From positions 1 to 35,101 of the forward strand of contig JAGLDH010000060.1 in the NCBI GenBank assembly GCA_023145835.1: 35,101 bases of DNA. The letters are read 5' to 3'. Of this stretch, positions 35,032 to 35,101 are shown in pieces. The notes below the pieces were generated by a model. It saw nothing but the letters and a program-made list of their open reading frames with translations, was not told the DNA's origin and did no database searches. A program made the translations under genes and the position numbers. Position 1 is the stretch's first letter, and each line of letters opens with the position of its first letter. This DNA comes from Methylococcales bacterium (GTDB taxonomy: Bacteria > Pseudomonadota > Gammaproteobacteria > Methylococcales > Methylomonadaceae).

Positions 35032-35101
35032 GTGATTTACATAAAAAAATTAGCAGCAGAAGAAATTACCACCTTAAATGAAATGCATAAAAAACACCCA
35101 C
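35032..35101 (+). CDS. Start of an IS630-type transposase, cut by window end
   Basis: The frame reaching the window end reads VIYIKKLAAEEITTLNEMHK followed by KHP. This is close to the N-terminus of IS630-family transposases (xLTAEExxxLxxxxKxHP...RxRAHxILLS). The start shown is GTG 35032; an in-frame TTG at 35014 is an alternative and there is no ATG. Only 23 codons are visible, so integrity cannot be judged. The non-coding 34907-35031 before it is probably the left end of the element. Confidence 0.6.
   Translation, partial: MIYIKKLAAEEITTLNEMHKKHP

Overview
The window looks like the chromosome of a low-GC gammaproteobacterium with a C1 lifestyle, most likely a Methylococcales-type methanotroph or methylotroph. 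The main reason is a complete malyl-CoA lyase / malate-CoA ligase module (mcl-mtkA-mtkB), the characteristic part of the serine cycle. It sits among typical gammaproteobacterial genes: OMPLA, XseA, a YcgR-type PilZ protein, TusB/DsrC, an OprP-type porin, c-type cytochromes and H-NOX. The taxonomy is inference from gene content only; there is no rRNA or tRNA here.

Layout. 1-1.6 kb: the 3' part of an IS4/IS5-type transposase and a deleted IS3-family relic. 2.0-5.0 kb: an HDOD protein and a REC-PAS-GGDEF-EAL protein, reading leftward. 5.3-8.5 kb: mcl, mtkA and mtkB, closed by a good intrinsic terminator; then a small membrane protein whose stop abuts an IS1595-family relic (9.18-9.70 kb). 9.9-13.4 kb: an accessory island. 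It holds a signal-peptide protein with a putative HNH-like toxin C-terminus, whose only good start codon is followed by seven ATAC repeats that place it out of frame. Next come one full and two partial tandem copies of a double-CXXC gene resembling SitI6-type immunity proteins, and an ISL3-family relic. 13.5-15.7 kb: LytM/M23 peptidase and xseA. 15.8-17.0 kb: a PilZ/YcgR protein and the relic of a second copy. 17.3-17.9 kb: tusB-dsrC. 18.0-18.4 kb: unidentified decayed coding sequence. 18.7-20.9 kb: OprP-like porin and a TupA-like tungstate-binding protein. 20.9-22.4 kb: a feoB fragment, a cytochrome c'-like gene and the tail of another gene. 22.5-26.0 kb: pldA, a penta-haem cytochrome and an unknown secreted protein. 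26.0-27.4 kb: long AT-rich gap. 27.4-31.3 kb: a chemoreceptor, a frameshifted PPC-domain secreted protein and an unknown secreted protein. 31.4-33.7 kb: an H-NOX / hybrid histidine kinase pair. 34.3-35.1 kb: a DUF302 membrane protein, a short inverted-repeat element and the start of an IS630-type transposase.

How it works together. The serine-cycle genes join malate and CoA to malyl-CoA and split it into glyoxylate and acetyl-CoA. Several genes point to c-di-GMP and gas or redox sensing (GGDEF-EAL, PilZ, MCP, H-NOX-kinase). The most unusual part is the 9.9-13.2 kb island, which reads as a phase-variable secreted toxin with a recombining array of immunity genes. The window also carries relics of at least six genes or elements, so the region has been remodelled repeatedly.
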